Notes: generated by a model from the sequence alone, not told the origin. A DNA stretch of 64,000 nt from Myxococcus hansupus (GCF_000280925.3 NZ_CP012109.1:248001-312000), one strand, 5' to 3'; positions 8,172 through 20,257 are shown, numbered from the stretch's first letter. Made by a program: numbers and translations.

Positions 8172-10208
8172 TCAGAACTCCGCGCCGACAGCCCGCTGCC
8201 CGGGCGAAGCCTGCAGGCCCGTCTGCAACTGCGTATGCGGCACCCAGGTCCCGGTAGCGCTGCCGTCCGGGCTCCGGTTGTAGGAGATGCCCACCGTCGT
8301 ATCCTGATACCCCGCGCTGTCCTGCACGGTGTTATCCGGCCGCACCAGGAACACGGTGTCTCCACTGCTCCCCTGATTGACGCCCCGGTTCAAGTACAGC
8401 CCGCCGCCCGAGGCGGACGTGGCATTCGTGGCGCCCAGCGGCACAGCCGTCGGGCCCGAGTACACGACGTACGACTTGCCCGGATGAATCATCGTCCCCG
8501 CGGGGAACACGTGCCGCACGGGGTCGCTCCCTGCTTGCGAGTTGGCGTCGTGAATCTTCCATCCGCCCAGGTCCACGGCCGTGGTGCCTCCGTTCACCAG
8601 CTCGACGAACTGGCGGTCATAGTCAGGCGTCGACGTCCCCGGCACGTTGCCCGTCTGCGGCAGGTACTCGTTGATGAACACCGGGTACTGCGACCCGCCG
8701 TTCCTCGGCCCACCTGAGTCCGGCTGGCCGAAGTTGAAGCGGCTGATGATGGGGTAGTGGTCGGAGGTGTTGTTCCGGTATCCAGAGATGTTCGGACGCA
8801 GCACCCGCGCCGAGTTGGGGACGTAGCTGTCCCACATCTCGTTGGAGACGAGCTGGTGGCTGATGAATGAGCTGTGGCTCGTCGTGCTGCCCACGCCGGC
8901 TCGCGACAGGGCCTCGGTGGTGAAGCTGTAGCGGGCCGTGTCGCTGACGAAGTTGCGATAGGGCGACTCGAACTTCCTCCCCGTGTCGGGATTGGTCGCG
9001 ATGGACTCGTCGACGTCGTCGTTCCAGTCGCCAATCACCATGACCCGCTGCGTGGGCAGGCGCAGGTCCAGGTAGTCCTTGAGTCCACTCGAGGCAGACA
9101 GCCGCCGCGCATAGTCCGCAGCGCCCGCGTAGGCCTTCATGTGGAGGATCAACGCCGTCACGTCCACGCTGGCTCCGTCCGGGCGCAGGATGCGCAGGTC
9201 GACACGGAGCGGCGGACGGCCTCCGAAGTCCCAGCTCTGATTCAGCATCACGACGTCCGCGCGCAGCACCTGCACCACGTCTGACTTGAACAGCACGCCG
9301 ACCTTCTGGTCGTTGGCCCCGTAATACGACGTGCCCGAAGACACCCGCGTGCCGTCATCCGCGAGGAATCCGTCATAGCCAGGCAGCCGCGCCTTCAGCT
9401 CGTTGAACTGCGCTGTGTTGACGATCTCCGCCAGGCCCCAGATGTCCACGCCCGCGTCGGCGATGACGGCCTGCACGTTGGACAACTGCAGGGGCTCATT
9501 GGTCGGCCCGTTCTGCGGGTCACCGAACCACTCGATGTTCCAGTTCGCCACCGACAGCGGGAAGGTCCCCTCATGCGGGCCTCCGTCCGGCGCCCCTCCG
9601 TCCGGCGTCTCTCCCGGCGCCAGCACCTGGAGCCCGAGCTGCACCCGCGCCTCGGCGCCGTGCGCGTCCTTGACCCGCAGGGTGACGGGGTAGTTGCCCT
9701 CGCCTTGCGGCTGGCCATTCAGCAACCCGTCGGGATGAAGCTCGATGCCCGTGGGCAGCGCGCCTTCCACCACCTCCCATTCCAGCGGCGGCCGCCCACC
9801 CGTGGCGACCAGGACGTGCTCGTAGCTGCCTCCCGTCCTGGCAATGGGCAGCGTGGCACTGGTGACCTCGGGCCGCGCCCAGACTCTCAGCGCGTACGTG
9901 CGCACGTGCTCCGTGCCGTTCGCGTCCCGCACCGTCACCGTGATGGAGAAGTCCCCGGCCTCGCTCCCCGGCCCCAGCAACCGTCCCTCTCCCGTGAAGA
10001 AGGAGAACCCCGGCGGAGGCGGCGTCACCGTGTAGCGCAGGGGCGGCTCGCCGCCGGACGCGGTGAACATGGCTTCGTAGTCGAGCCCCACGGTCGTGGG
10101 CGACAGCTCGACGGCGGGCAACTGCGGAGGGACGGTGGTGCCGCGTCCATCGCAGGCGGACAGCAGGGTGAGGACGGCGAGCATCCCCGCCATTCGGATC
10201 AACGACAT
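8172..10208 (-). CDS. Secreted endonuclease/exonuclease/phosphatase lipoprotein with Ig-like and lamin-tail domains
   Basis: This 678-residue protein starts with a lipoprotein signal (LLSAC at about residue 16-20). Two tandem Ig/cadherin-like putative-Ig repeats follow (roughly 30-115 and 120-200), each with the SGG.PP / TGGRPPLEW pattern. An EEP-fold catalytic domain comes next: VANWNIEWFG, LAEIVN (catalytic Glu), VIGDWNDD and SDHYPIISRF, the last being the catalytic Asp-His. The C-terminus is a lamin-tail domain (FINEYLP...FVELVNGG...LGGWKIHD). This architecture is typical of extracellular DNases or phosphodiesterases. As an outer-membrane lipoprotein of a predator it could degrade extracellular or prey DNA, but that is inference. 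Confidence 0.9.
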   Translation of the reverse strand: MSLIRMAGMLAVLTLLSACDGRGTTVPPQLPAVELSPTTVGLDYEAMFTASGGEPPLRYTVTPPPPGFSFFTGEGRLLGPGSEAGDFSITVTVRDANGTEHVRTYALRVWARPEVTSATLPIARTGGSYEHVLVATGGRPPLEWEVVEGALPTGIELHPDGLLNGQPQGEGNYPVTLRVKDAHGAEARVQLGLQVLAPGETPDGGAPDGGPHEGTFPLSVANWNIEWFGDPQNGPTNEPLQLSNVQAVIADAGVDIWGLAEIVNTAQFNELKARLPGYDGFLADDGTRVSSGTSYYGANDQKVGVLFKSDVVQVLRADVVMLNQSWDFGGRPPLRVDLRILRPDGASVDVTALILHMKAYAGAADYARRLSASSGLKDYLDLRLPTQRVMVIGDWNDDVDESIATNPDTGRKFESPYRNFVSDTARYSFTTEALSRAGVGSTTSHSSFISHQLVSNEMWDSYVPNSARVLRPNISGYRNNTSDHYPIISRFNFGQPDSGGPRNGGSQYPVFINEYLPQTGNVPGTSTPDYDRQFVELVNGGTTAVDLGGWKIHDANSQAGSDPVRHVFPAGTMIHPGKSYVVYSGPTAVPLGATNATSASGGGLYLNRGVNQGSSGDTVFLVRPDNTVQDSAGYQDTTVGISYNRSPDGSATGTWVPHTQLQTGLQASPGQRAVGAEF

Positions 10209-10422
10209 GTCGGCGGGCTCCAGCGCGGGCTTCGAGGCACAGAGCCCGCGAAGGGCGCACTCTATCCCCGGTGGGCGCTCCCGTACACGCCTGCAATGGC
10301 CGGGGCCCTCATGCGTGTTTCATGTCAGGGAATCACCGGAAGACTTTGCGCTTCCAGGGATACGTAGAGTGGAATGCTTGCGGATTCGGGGGGGGACGTC
10401 CGCCCCATGGAGGACACGGCGC

Positions 10423-10920
10423 ATGGCCAACAACAAGTGGGACAAGCAGCAGTTGATGGAGTTCCTCAAGCGCACCGGTGACGAGCTCAAGCGCACCACC
10501 GATGACCTGCGGGGCGAGGCCAAGCGCCTCCTCAAGGAGGTGAAGGACCCCGACAACCAGGCCAAGGTGAAGGAGGGCCTGGAGCAACTGCGCACCTGGG
10601 CCGCCAGCACCAGCAAGGTCGCCGCGGAGAAGATTGAAGTCGCGGTGCGTCAGGTCGAGGGCGCCGTGGAGCGCGCCTTCAAGCCGGAGGAGGAGGGCGG
10701 CGAGCAGGCCTCCCCCAAGTCCAAGTCGGCCGAGCCCGCCGCGGAGGCCAAGGCCCCCAAGGGCGGCGCTTCCCGCCCCTCGGGCAAGAAGGCAGGGGGT
10801 AAGTCCATTGGCCGCAAGAAGTCCGGTGCCGCCGCCAAGAGCCCCGCGACGAAGGCCGCCAAGAAGACTGCTTCGGGTTCCAAGAAGACGATTGGAAAGC
10901 CGAAGAAGCCCACCGCCTGA
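10423..10920 (+). CDS. fibR: FibR-like regulator with histone H1/AlgP-like Lys-Ala tail
   Basis: This 165-residue protein begins MANNKWDKQQLM; GGAGG at 10409-10413 sets the start. The N-terminal half (to about residue 95) is a charged, helical, phasin-like region (LKRTTDDLRGEAKRLLKEVKD). The C-terminal half is a disordered Lys/Ala/Pro/Ser tail (KKAGGKS, KKSGAAAKS, KAAKKTASG) like histone H1 and Pseudomonas AlgP. In M. xanthus, published work placed fibR, which resembles alginate-biosynthesis repressors and negatively regulates fibrils, immediately upstream of grpS-sglK. Position and composition match. The symbol rests on synteny and remembered literature, not alignment. The tail probably binds DNA non-specifically. 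Confidence 0.7.
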   Translation: MANNKWDKQQLMEFLKRTGDELKRTTDDLRGEAKRLLKEVKDPDNQAKVKEGLEQLRTWAASTSKVAAEKIEVAVRQVEGAVERAFKPEEEGGEQASPKSKSAEPAAEAKAPKGGASRPSGKKAGGKSIGRKKSGAAAKSPATKAAKKTASGSKKTIGKPKKPTA

Positions 10921-11028
10921 GCGTGAAGTTCCGCTGGGCGTGAAGCCCGCCTGCCAGGGGGCCGGGTCGGATTTCTTCGTCCTTCTCGACATTTGGAGTG
11001 TCCTGCGGCGCGTGAGATAGTGCGCGCC

Positions 11029-11874
11029 GTGGCCGGCTCGAACGACAAGAGCAGAATCCAGACGGAAATCGGGCAGGACGTCATCGACGCGGCGGTACGC
11101 AGCGTCGAGCGTCACATGGACGAAGAGGACGAGGTGACCGTCATCGAGATGGGGGGCTCAGGCCCGTCCACCTCGGCGGAAGCCGACGTGTCCCCGTCTC
11201 CCGAAGAGACTCCTCCCTCGCCCAGCGAAGCGGCGGCACCGTCCGAGGACGTGGCGGCGCTTCGCCAGGAGGTGGAGGCCCTCAAGGCGCAGGTGGAGTT
11301 CAGCCAGGCCAAGGGCCGCGAGACGATGGAACGTCTGCGTGAGGCCCACGAGCGTGCCAAGGAGGCGCAGGAGCGCACCGTGCGTCACGCCGCGGACCTG
11401 GAGAACTACCGCAAGCGCGCGCAGAAGGAGAAAGAGGAGGTCCAGCGCTTCGGCTCGGAGAAGCTGCTCAAGGACCTGCTCCCGGTGTTGGACAACCTGG
11501 ACCGCGCGCTCGACGCGGCGGCCAAGTCGCCGGACCTCGACAGCTTCGAGAAGGGCGTGGCCATGACGCGCAAGTCCTTCGAGGACGCGCTCGGCCGCCA
11601 CGGCGTGAAGGGCTTCAGCGCCAAGGGGCAGCCGTTCGACCCGCGCCTCCACGAGGCCATCCAGCAGGTGGAGACGGCGGACGTGCCCTCGGGCCACGTG
11701 GTCCACGAGGTCGTGCGCGGCTTCCACCTCAACGACCGGCTGGTCCGTCCCGCCATGGTCGTCGTCGCGCGCGCGCCGGAGCCCGTCGCGGCCGCCGAAC
11801 CCGCCGCGGCCACCGACACCGGGGCGCCCGCCGCGCCCGAGCAGACCGAGAACTCTTCCGGGGGGAGTCAGTAA
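11029..11874 (+). CDS. grpS: GrpE-type nucleotide exchange factor GrpS
   Basis: The chosen start is the GTG giving [11 protein letters not shown] (281 residues); the longer frame begins at a TTG without a ribosome site. Residues 1-75 form an acidic, Pro/Ser-rich leader longer than in E. coli GrpE. A long coiled coil ([15 protein letters not shown] to [10 protein letters not shown]) follows, then the GrpE core: [12 protein letters not shown], then GHGVKGF-like [17 protein letters not shown] and HEAIQQV, ending with [15 protein letters not shown], the beta-domain signature. It accelerates ADP release from the Hsp70 encoded five bases downstream. In M. xanthus grpS is reported to be cotranscribed with sglK but dispensable for social motility. 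The Ala/Pro-rich tail after residue 245 is unusual. Confidence 0.9.
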   Translation: MAGSNDKSRIQTEIGQDVIDAAVRSVERHMDEEDEVTVIEMGGSGPSTSAEADVSPSPEETPPSPSEAAAPSEDVAALRQEVEALKAQVEFSQAKGRETMERLREAHERAKEAQERTVRHAADLENYRKRAQKEKEEVQRFGSEKLLKDLLPVLDNLDRALDAAAKSPDLDSFEKGVAMTRKSFEDALGRHGVKGFSAKGQPFDPRLHEAIQQVETADVPSGHVVHEVVRGFHLNDRLVRPAMVVVARAPEPVAAAEPAAATDTGAPAAPEQTENSSGGSQ

Positions 11875-11879
11875 CCATC

Positions 11880-13700
<1,821 letters not shown>

Positions 13701-13766
13701 GCGTTCGCAATCGTTCCGGTGCTCCCGCGTAGACTGCCCAGCGCGCAGTCTTCCTGGAGCACATCG

Positions 13767-14066
13767 ATGGACGTCACCGAAGGCATCGTCATGTCCTTCA
13801 TCACCGCCATGGTGGTGGGGGTTCCCCTGTTCGGGCTCACGCTTCGCTTCTGCCTCAAGCCCCTGGTGGAGGCCTTCATCCGGTTGAAGGAGGTCCCGCA
13901 AGGCGGCGGCGTGGATGTCCAGTTGCTGCGCGAGCGCGTGGCGTACCTGGAGCGGGTGATGGAGGCGCACGGGCTCATCGAGGATCGCGTGCCGCTGGCG
14001 CTGCGCACCGGCTCGCCCGAGCGCTTGCCCGCAGTGTCCGCTGTGAAGGACCGGGAGCGCGTATAA
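13767..14066 (+). CDS. Small membrane-anchored protein of unknown function
   Basis: This 99-residue protein begins MDVTEGIVMS with GGAG nine bases upstream. It has one N-terminal transmembrane segment (about residues 8-32), then a cytoplasmic helix that looks coiled-coil (LLRERVAYLERVMEAHGL) and a polar C-terminus. It lies 66 bp after sglK on the same strand and may be read through from that operon. I do not recognise the family. The anchored short coiled coil resembles phage-shock PspB/PspC-like small membrane proteins in layout only. Confidence 0.7.
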   Translation: MDVTEGIVMSFITAMVVGVPLFGLTLRFCLKPLVEAFIRLKEVPQGGGVDVQLLRERVAYLERVMEAHGLIEDRVPLALRTGSPERLPAVSAVKDRERV

Positions 14067-14110
14067 CCGCGCACCGCGCGGGCCTCGGGTTTCCGGAAAG
14101 GTGATTCCGG

Positions 14111-15625
14111 GTGTTGAATGCACCCGTGGAATTTCCTTCATTGGAGGACGAGGTCGTTTTTCTCCGGGCCTTGATGTCCGTGCATCGCATGGCGGACGTC
14201 ATCCTGGAGGACTGCTTGGAGCGAGGCCTGGACCTCGACTCCGGGCTGGACGTGTTCCTCACGCAGTGTGCCCGGCTGGTGCATGCCCCCGCGGGCTTCG
14301 TGTCCTTGCGCGGCACGCGCGGCCCCGTGGTGACGCGGGTGCTGGGCGAGCCCGGCGTGGACGTCCAGCAGGCGGCGTTCTGGCAGGGCATCCGCAAGCT
14401 CGACGACGGGCGGACGCTCTTCTGCACCCGGCTGGCCCTGGGCAGCCTGGAGCTGGGCGGCTTGGGGTTGGTGGCGGAGGGCCGCTTCGAGGACGGCGGC
14501 CGGATGGTGATGAAGCTGGTGGAGGCCATCGGCGAGCAGCTCGACACCGCCGTGCTGGGCTTCCTCGCGCTGACGGGGGGCAAGAGCGCGCTGGAGCGGT
14601 TGGACGGGCTCGCCGCGGATACGCCGCCCCCGTCGCGAGGCCACATCGGCCGCTATGAGGTGGTGACGCCCCTGGGCACGGGCGGCATGGCCCAGGTGCT
14701 GGTGGCCCGGACGCGAGGGCCGGAGGGCCTGGGCCGCATGGTGGCCCTCAAGCGCATCCTCCCGCACCTGTCCTCGGACCCCTCCGTCGTGGAGCAGTTC
14801 CTGGACGAGGCCCGCATCGGGCTGCGGCTGGCGCACCCCAACCTGGTGCACGTCTACGACTTCGGCGAGGCGGAGGGCGCCTACTTCATCGCCATGGAGC
14901 TGGTGCGCGGCGTGGACCTGGAGCGGCTCATCCGCGCCGTTCGGGGCCCGCTGGAGCCGGCGCACGCGGTGGCGGTGGTGTGCCAGGGGTTGATGGGCCT
15001 GCAGGCCGCGCACTCGCTGCTCGGCGAGGATGGCGCGCCGCTCGAGCTGGTGCACCGGGACATGTCCCCGCACAACCTCATGGTGGGGTTCGACGGGCGG
15101 GTGAAGGTGCTGGACTTCGGCGTGGCCAAGGCGCGCGCGCAGCGCACGGTGACGCTGCCGGGCATCGTGAAGGGCAAGCCGCTGTACATGTCCCCGGAGC
15201 AGGCGCGGGGCATGAAGCTGGACGCGCGCAGCGACCTGTTCTCGATGGGTCTCATCCTCTACCAGGCGCTCACCGGCGTGCGCGCCTTCGAGAAGCCCGA
15301 CGAGCTGGCCACCATGCACGCCATCTGCGACGAGGCGCTGCCGTCCCGGCCCTCGCACATCTCCCGCTCGCTGTGGAGCGTGCTGCGGACCGCGCTGGCC
15401 AAGCGGCCCGAGGCGCGCTTCGGCAGCGCGGAGGAGATGGCGGAGCGGTTGGCGGATGCCTGCCGGCCCGCGAGCGATTCAGAGCTGGTGCAGCTCATGC
15501 TGAAGCACTTCCCTGACCGCAACCGGGAGTTCGAACGGCTGGAGCGCTCACCCCCGGCGGGGCCGCTGGGCAGCGCGGATGAGACGCCCATCATGCGCCC
15601 GGTGCGGCTGAAGACCCCGGGCTGA
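14111..15625 (+). CDS. Hanks-type Ser/Thr protein kinase with N-terminal sensory region
   Basis: This 504-residue protein starts at GTG. Residues 1-160 form a GAF-like sensor region without a membrane segment. The kinase domain (about 180-460) has the glycine loop LGTGGMAQV, the catalytic lysine VALK at 214, HRDMSPHN at 315-322, DFG at 335-337 and SPEQ at 361-364. HRDMSPHN replaces the usual HRDIKPEN: the catalytic Asp and the metal-binding Asn remain, but the lysine after HRD is a serine, a variant common in myxobacterial kinases. The C-terminal 45 residues are polar and Pro-rich. It is soluble, so it probably senses an internal signal. Lying behind sglK, it may be functionally coupled, which is untested. 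Confidence 0.92.
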   Translation: MLNAPVEFPSLEDEVVFLRALMSVHRMADVILEDCLERGLDLDSGLDVFLTQCARLVHAPAGFVSLRGTRGPVVTRVLGEPGVDVQQAAFWQGIRKLDDGRTLFCTRLALGSLELGGLGLVAEGRFEDGGRMVMKLVEAIGEQLDTAVLGFLALTGGKSALERLDGLAADTPPPSRGHIGRYEVVTPLGTGGMAQVLVARTRGPEGLGRMVALKRILPHLSSDPSVVEQFLDEARIGLRLAHPNLVHVYDFGEAEGAYFIAMELVRGVDLERLIRAVRGPLEPAHAVAVVCQGLMGLQAAHSLLGEDGAPLELVHRDMSPHNLMVGFDGRVKVLDFGVAKARAQRTVTLPGIVKGKPLYMSPEQARGMKLDARSDLFSMGLILYQALTGVRAFEKPDELATMHAICDEALPSRPSHISRSLWSVLRTALAKRPEARFGSAEEMAERLADACRPASDSELVQLMLKHFPDRNREFERLERSPPAGPLGSADETPIMRPVRLKTPG

Positions 15626-15634
15626 GGGAGAAGG

Positions 15635-15661
15635 CCCGGCCCTCTCGAAGGGGGGGCCGGG
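15635..15661. terminator. Hairpin between convergent kinase and DUF2382 genes
   Basis: The arms cccggccc (15635-15642) and gggccggg (15654-15661) are complementary, with an 11-base loop. It lies between two convergent stop codons and could terminate both transcripts; no T tract is present. Confidence 0.6.
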
Positions 15662-15679
15662 GTGCCTTCCCGCGTGTCC

Positions 15680-16558
15680 TCAGTACCCGCGCTTCAGCGG
15701 GTCGTCGGTGGGCGCGTTCAGCGTGCGGGGCCGCTCGTCGCTGCCCTCGGTGCGGACGTCCACCTGCTCCCGGCGCACGTGCTCGGAGATGTGGCGCTCC
15801 TCGTCGATTTCATCCTTGTGGATGACGACCTCCTCGCTGACGACGGCGCGCTTCTGGACCTCGACCTCCTCGGCGCGCAGCGGGACGACCACGGTCTCCT
15901 CCTGGAAGGAGGCGTTCATCGCCGGGCGGCCCGGGCTCACGTCGCGGCGCTCCACGCGGACGCGCTCGCGGCGGACGGGGACGTCGATTTCCTGGTCCTC
16001 CTCCACGACGTCCTTGTGGACGCGGACCTCACCCGCCTGGACGTCCCGCTTGAGGACGTCCACCTCCTCCTTGTGCACGGGGATGGTGATGTCCTCCTCG
16101 CGGCCATGCAGGCCGCGCGCGCCCACGGCGGTGTCCGTGTCCAGCCCCGCGCCGTAGCGGGCCTCCTTGCCCAGCCGCGTGTCGTAGCCCGTGTCGTAGG
16201 TGCCTCTGCTCACCGTGTCCGCGCTGGTGTCGATGCCCGCGCGGGAGCGCGCCGTGGCCCGGTCGGTGTCCAGGCCCACCGCGCCAGGGCCCACACCGGC
16301 GCCCGCGCCCGTCCCGGCGAGGGTGTCCGCGCGGCCCTCATCCGACAGGCGGCTCAGCATCTCCTTGCCGTGGCTGAGGATGATTTCGGCGCCGTCGATG
16401 CGGCTGATTTCGGAGTACCGGACCAGGTAGTCCTTGGGGAAGAACAGGCCCTTCTCGATATGGAACTCGCCCTCGCCCACGGCGAAGACCTTGCCGAGCT
16501 TCTCGCCGTCGATGCTGCGGACGACCATCCCTTCCTTGATGTCGCTGCGTTGGTACAT
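15680..16558 (-). CDS. DUF2171/PRC-barrel-like plus DUF2382 (YsnF/AvaK) protein
   Basis: This 292-residue protein begins MYQRSDIKEGMVV. Residues 1-65 form a small barrel (VVRSIDGEKLGKV...GLFFPKDYLVRY) of the DUF2171/PRC type. A Gly/Ala/Thr-rich linker follows (about 75-140). The C-terminal half is a DUF2382 domain of alternating charged strands (VPVRRERVRVERRDV, VVPLRAEEVEVQKRAV, VVIHKDEIDEERHI). This family is associated with general stress in other bacteria (YsnF) and akinetes (AvaK), but the biochemical role is unknown. A paralogue lies 748 bp away on the opposite strand. No signal peptide or membrane segment. Confidence 0.85.
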   Translation of the reverse strand: MYQRSDIKEGMVVRSIDGEKLGKVFAVGEGEFHIEKGLFFPKDYLVRYSEISRIDGAEIILSHGKEMLSRLSDEGRADTLAGTGAGAGVGPGAVGLDTDRATARSRAGIDTSADTVSRGTYDTGYDTRLGKEARYGAGLDTDTAVGARGLHGREEDITIPVHKEEVDVLKRDVQAGEVRVHKDVVEEDQEIDVPVRRERVRVERRDVSPGRPAMNASFQEETVVVPLRAEEVEVQKRAVVSEEVVIHKDEIDEERHISEHVRREQVDVRTEGSDERPRTLNAPTDDPLKRGY

Positions 16559-16901
16559 GGCTGGCTCCTCGTGACCAGGGCGGGTGGACCGGCTGGCAAC
16601 ACCCTGGACCCCGGTGCTGGTGGTGGCTTCGCGTGCGAGCGCGAGGCGCTGGGGTTTCCACCCCGGTCACTTTGGAAGGTGGGAGCGCGCGGGCGCGGTA
16701 ACAGGGGCCAAGGACAAAGTGCCAGTTGGCTCGGCCATGTGCCTGCCCGCCCGGACACCCGCCTGTCCTGTCGGCTGCCCTGAGTCACGGGCCAGAAGGA
16801 CCCCCGCCCGGGGCTTCTCACGGCGCCGGGGCCCACCCCATCTTTCCTTCAGGCGAGGTGCGCCCGGGCCATGCGCCGCGAGCGCCTGACGGGAGAACGT
16901 C
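16559..16901. other. Divergent intergenic region, nothing identified
   Basis: This 343-bp gap separates the two divergently transcribed stress-protein units and must hold promoters for both. No sigma-70 pair, operator palindrome or RNA gene could be supported by eye. Confidence 0.4.
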
Positions 16902-17273
16902 ATGAGGAGCAGGCAAGGAACCTGGGAACCGTGGCGCGGGCGCGAGGAGTCATGGGTGGGCGGCGCGGCCGTCGGTATCGGGGCGCACCTGGTGGCGACG
17001 GGCGTCCATTGGTTGCTCCGCCCCGGCCTTCGCGGCCCCGTGGTGGGCGTGGCGTGCGCCTCCGGCTTGCTGGGCGCGCTGGTGGCGGGCCGGCTCGCGA
17101 GGCGGCGTGCCCGGGTTCCCGCCCTGGCCCTGGTGTCCACCTCCCCACCGGCCGCGGTCTGCGCGCCGCGTGAAGAAGCAGAGGCCCCTCCACGGCCTTC
17201 CGTGGAACGGGTGCTCCGGCGAGGCCCGAGCGGCCGGGAGCAACCCTGGTTCGAGACGACGGCCCCGGCGTGA
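16902..17273 (+). CDS. Small hypothetical membrane protein
   Basis: This 123-residue protein begins MRSRQGTWEPW with a GGGAG-type site just upstream. A hydrophobic stretch of about 45 residues (VGGAAVGIGAHLVATG to GALVAGRLARR) could form one or two membrane helices, followed by an Arg/Pro-rich cytoplasmic tail. It ends 33 bp before the DUF2382 gene on the same strand, so the two are probably cotranscribed. I do not recognise the family. The glycine-rich helix resembles glycine-zipper stress proteins in composition only. Confidence 0.55.
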   Translation: MRSRQGTWEPWRGREESWVGGAAVGIGAHLVATGVHWLLRPGLRGPVVGVACASGLLGALVAGRLARRRARVPALALVSTSPPAAVCAPREEAEAPPRPSVERVLRRGPSGREQPWFETTAPA

Positions 17274-17306
17274 GCCGTCACCACACGACAGGAAGGGAGT
17301 CCTTCG

Positions 17307-18008
17307 ATGCGCTGGGACGTACGGGAAGGAATGCGGGTCTTCACGGCGGATGGGACGCGGCTGGGCACGGTGGTGGGCTGCGGCGAGGAGTCGTTCGCCA
17401 TTGAAGGGGGGCTGCTGCGCGTGAAGGGCTTCACCGCGCGCTACGGTGACGTGGTGGACGTGCGCGACGCCGACGTGCACCTGGGGCTCACCCGGGACGA
17501 GGTGTCACCCTCCGAGGGCGCCGGTGGTGGCCCGCCCGAATCCGTGCTGTCCTCCAGCTTCGCGACGCCCGCAGAGCTGGTGGTGCCGCTGGCGCATGAG
17601 GAGGCCCACCCCCGCGTCGTGGTGCACGAGACGGGGCAGGTGCGCATCCACAAGGTGGTCCGCACGGAGGTGCGGCAGTTCTCCGTGCCCGTGCGGCGCG
17701 AGGAGCTGCTGGTGGAGCGGGTGTCCGAGCAGGCCGTGGCCGCGGAAGGCGCACCGGTGGCCGCCGCGTCCGCCCAGCCGGTGCTGGAGGGGCTCGTGCC
17801 CTTCGAGGCGGGCACGTTCGTCATCCCCCTGCGCGAGGAGCGGGTGGAGTTCACCAAGACCGTCCATGTCTGGCAGGAGGTCGCGGTTTCCCGGTACACC
17901 GCCGAGGAACTCCAGAAGGTCCATGCCACCGTTCGGAAAGAGACGGCCGAGGTGGAGGAGCGGGGCGAGGTGCTCCACGACGGCCCGGTGGACGGGCTGC
18001 ACTCCTGA
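17307..18008 (+). CDS. DUF2382 (YsnF/AvaK) protein, paralogue of the 15.7-kb gene
   Basis: This 233-residue protein begins MRWDVREGMRVF; AGGAAGGGAG precedes the ATG. Its first 65 residues repeat the barrel of the neighbouring paralogue (VREGMRVFTADGTRLGTVV against IKEGMVVRSIDGEKLGKVF). The DUF2382 part runs from about 85 to 225 (ELVVPLAHEEAHPRVVV, FSVPVRREELLVERV, FVIPLREERVEFTKTV). The domain seems to hold two or three internal strand-pair repeats. The divergent pair suggests local duplication and shared stress regulation, which is inferred. Confidence 0.82.
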   Translation: MRWDVREGMRVFTADGTRLGTVVGCGEESFAIEGGLLRVKGFTARYGDVVDVRDADVHLGLTRDEVSPSEGAGGGPPESVLSSSFATPAELVVPLAHEEAHPRVVVHETGQVRIHKVVRTEVRQFSVPVRREELLVERVSEQAVAAEGAPVAAASAQPVLEGLVPFEAGTFVIPLREERVEFTKTVHVWQEVAVSRYTAEELQKVHATVRKETAEVEERGEVLHDGPVDGLHS

Positions 18009-18059
18009 CTGACGCGCCGCACAGAGGGTGAGTAACGGGGGCACGGGGCGGCTGCGAGC

Positions 18060-18088
18060 TTGACCCATGCAATGGTGTCCCCTAGAAA
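18060..18088 (+). promoter_or_regulatory. Sigma-70-type promoter of the liv operon
   Basis: TTGACC (18060-18065) and TAGAAA (18083-18088) are separated by exactly 17 bases and lie 43 bases before the livJ ATG. The match to TTGACA-N17-TATAAT is good for a high-GC genome. Confidence 0.55.
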
Positions 18089-18131
18089 ACCGGGGCTTTG
18101 CCGTGTCAGTTCCTGAGAAGGGAAGCCCCGC

Positions 18132-19336
18132 ATGCGACGACTTGCCCCGATGCTCCTCGCCGCGCTCGCCGTCATGGCGGCCGCTTGCGAGAAGAAGACG
18201 CAGCCCGCTCCTTCGGGTGAAGGAGGCTCGCAGGCCGCGCAGGGGCAGGGAGCAGCGCCGGGTGGCGCTCCGGCGGACGCGAACACCATCCTGCTGGGGC
18301 AGGTGGGCTCGCTCACCGGTGGCCAGGCCACCTTCGGCATCTCCACGCGCAACGGCATCGAGCTGGCCCTCAAGGAGGCCAATGCCGCGGGCGGCGTGAA
18401 GGGCAAGAAGCTGGCGATTCGCGTCTACGACAACCAGAGCAAGCCCGAGGAGGCCGCCCAGGCCGCCACGCGCCTGATTACGCAGGACAAGGTCGCGCTC
18501 ATCCTGGGTGACGTGGCGTCGTCCAACTCGCTGGCCATGGCGGAGAAGGCGCAGGCGGCGGGCGTGCCCATGATTACGCCGTCCTCCACCAACCCCACCG
18601 TCACCGACAAGGGTGACTACATCTTCCGCGTCTGCTTCATCGACCCGTTCCAGGGCTTCGTGATGGCGAAGTTCGCGCGGGAGAACCTGAAGCTGAACAA
18701 GGTGGCGGTGCTCCAGGACAACAAGAGCGCGTACTCCATTGGCCTGGCCGACGTGTTCACGCGCAAGTTCACGGAGATGGGCGGCAAGGTGGTCGCGGTG
18801 GAGAGCTACAGCCAGGGCGACACCGACTACCGCGCCCAGCTCACCGCCATCCGCAAGTCGCAGCCGGAGGGCATCTACGTGCCGGGCTACTACAGCGAGG
18901 TGGGCATCATCGCCCGCCAGGCGCGCGAGGTGGGCCTGAAGGTCCCGCTGATGGGCGGCGACGGCTGGGACTCCGAGAAGCTCTTCGAGCTGGGCGGCAG
19001 CGCCATTTCGGGCAGCTACTTCTCCAACCACTACTCGCCGGACAACCCGGACCCGCGCGTGCAGAAGTTCATCGCGGACTACAAGGCGGCCTACGGCGCG
19101 GTGCCGGACGCCCTGGCGGCGCTGGGCTACGACGCCGCCCGCGTGGCGGTGGCCGCGCTGGAGCGCGCCAAGGACCTGAGCGGTCCGGCCGTGCGTGACG
19201 CCATCGCGCAGACGAAGGACTTCCCGGGCGTGGCGGGCACGGTCAGCCTGGACGCCAACCGGAACGCCGTGAAGTCCGCCGTCGTCCTGAAGGTCGAGGA
19301 TGGCAAGACGCAGTACGTCACGACCATCAATCCCTA

Positions 19337-19337
<1 letters not shown>
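18132..19337 (+). CDS. livJ: Branched-chain amino-acid ABC transporter, substrate-binding lipoprotein
   Basis: This 401-residue protein has a lipoprotein signal (VMAAAC, Cys19) and a Glu/Lys/Gln-rich spacer. It then has the Leu/Ile/Val-binding type I periplasmic fold: LLGQVGSLTGGQATFG, RVYDNQSKPEEAAQAATRLI, PMITPSSTNPTVTD and VPGYYSEVGIIARQ. It captures branched-chain or related amino acids and hands them to LivHM. Being lipid-anchored is normal in delta-proteobacteria. The stop overlaps the next ATG (taATGG), showing translational coupling to livH. Exact substrate preference cannot be told from sequence. Confidence 0.93.
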
Positions 19338-20256
<919 letters not shown>

Positions 20257-20257
<1 letters not shown>

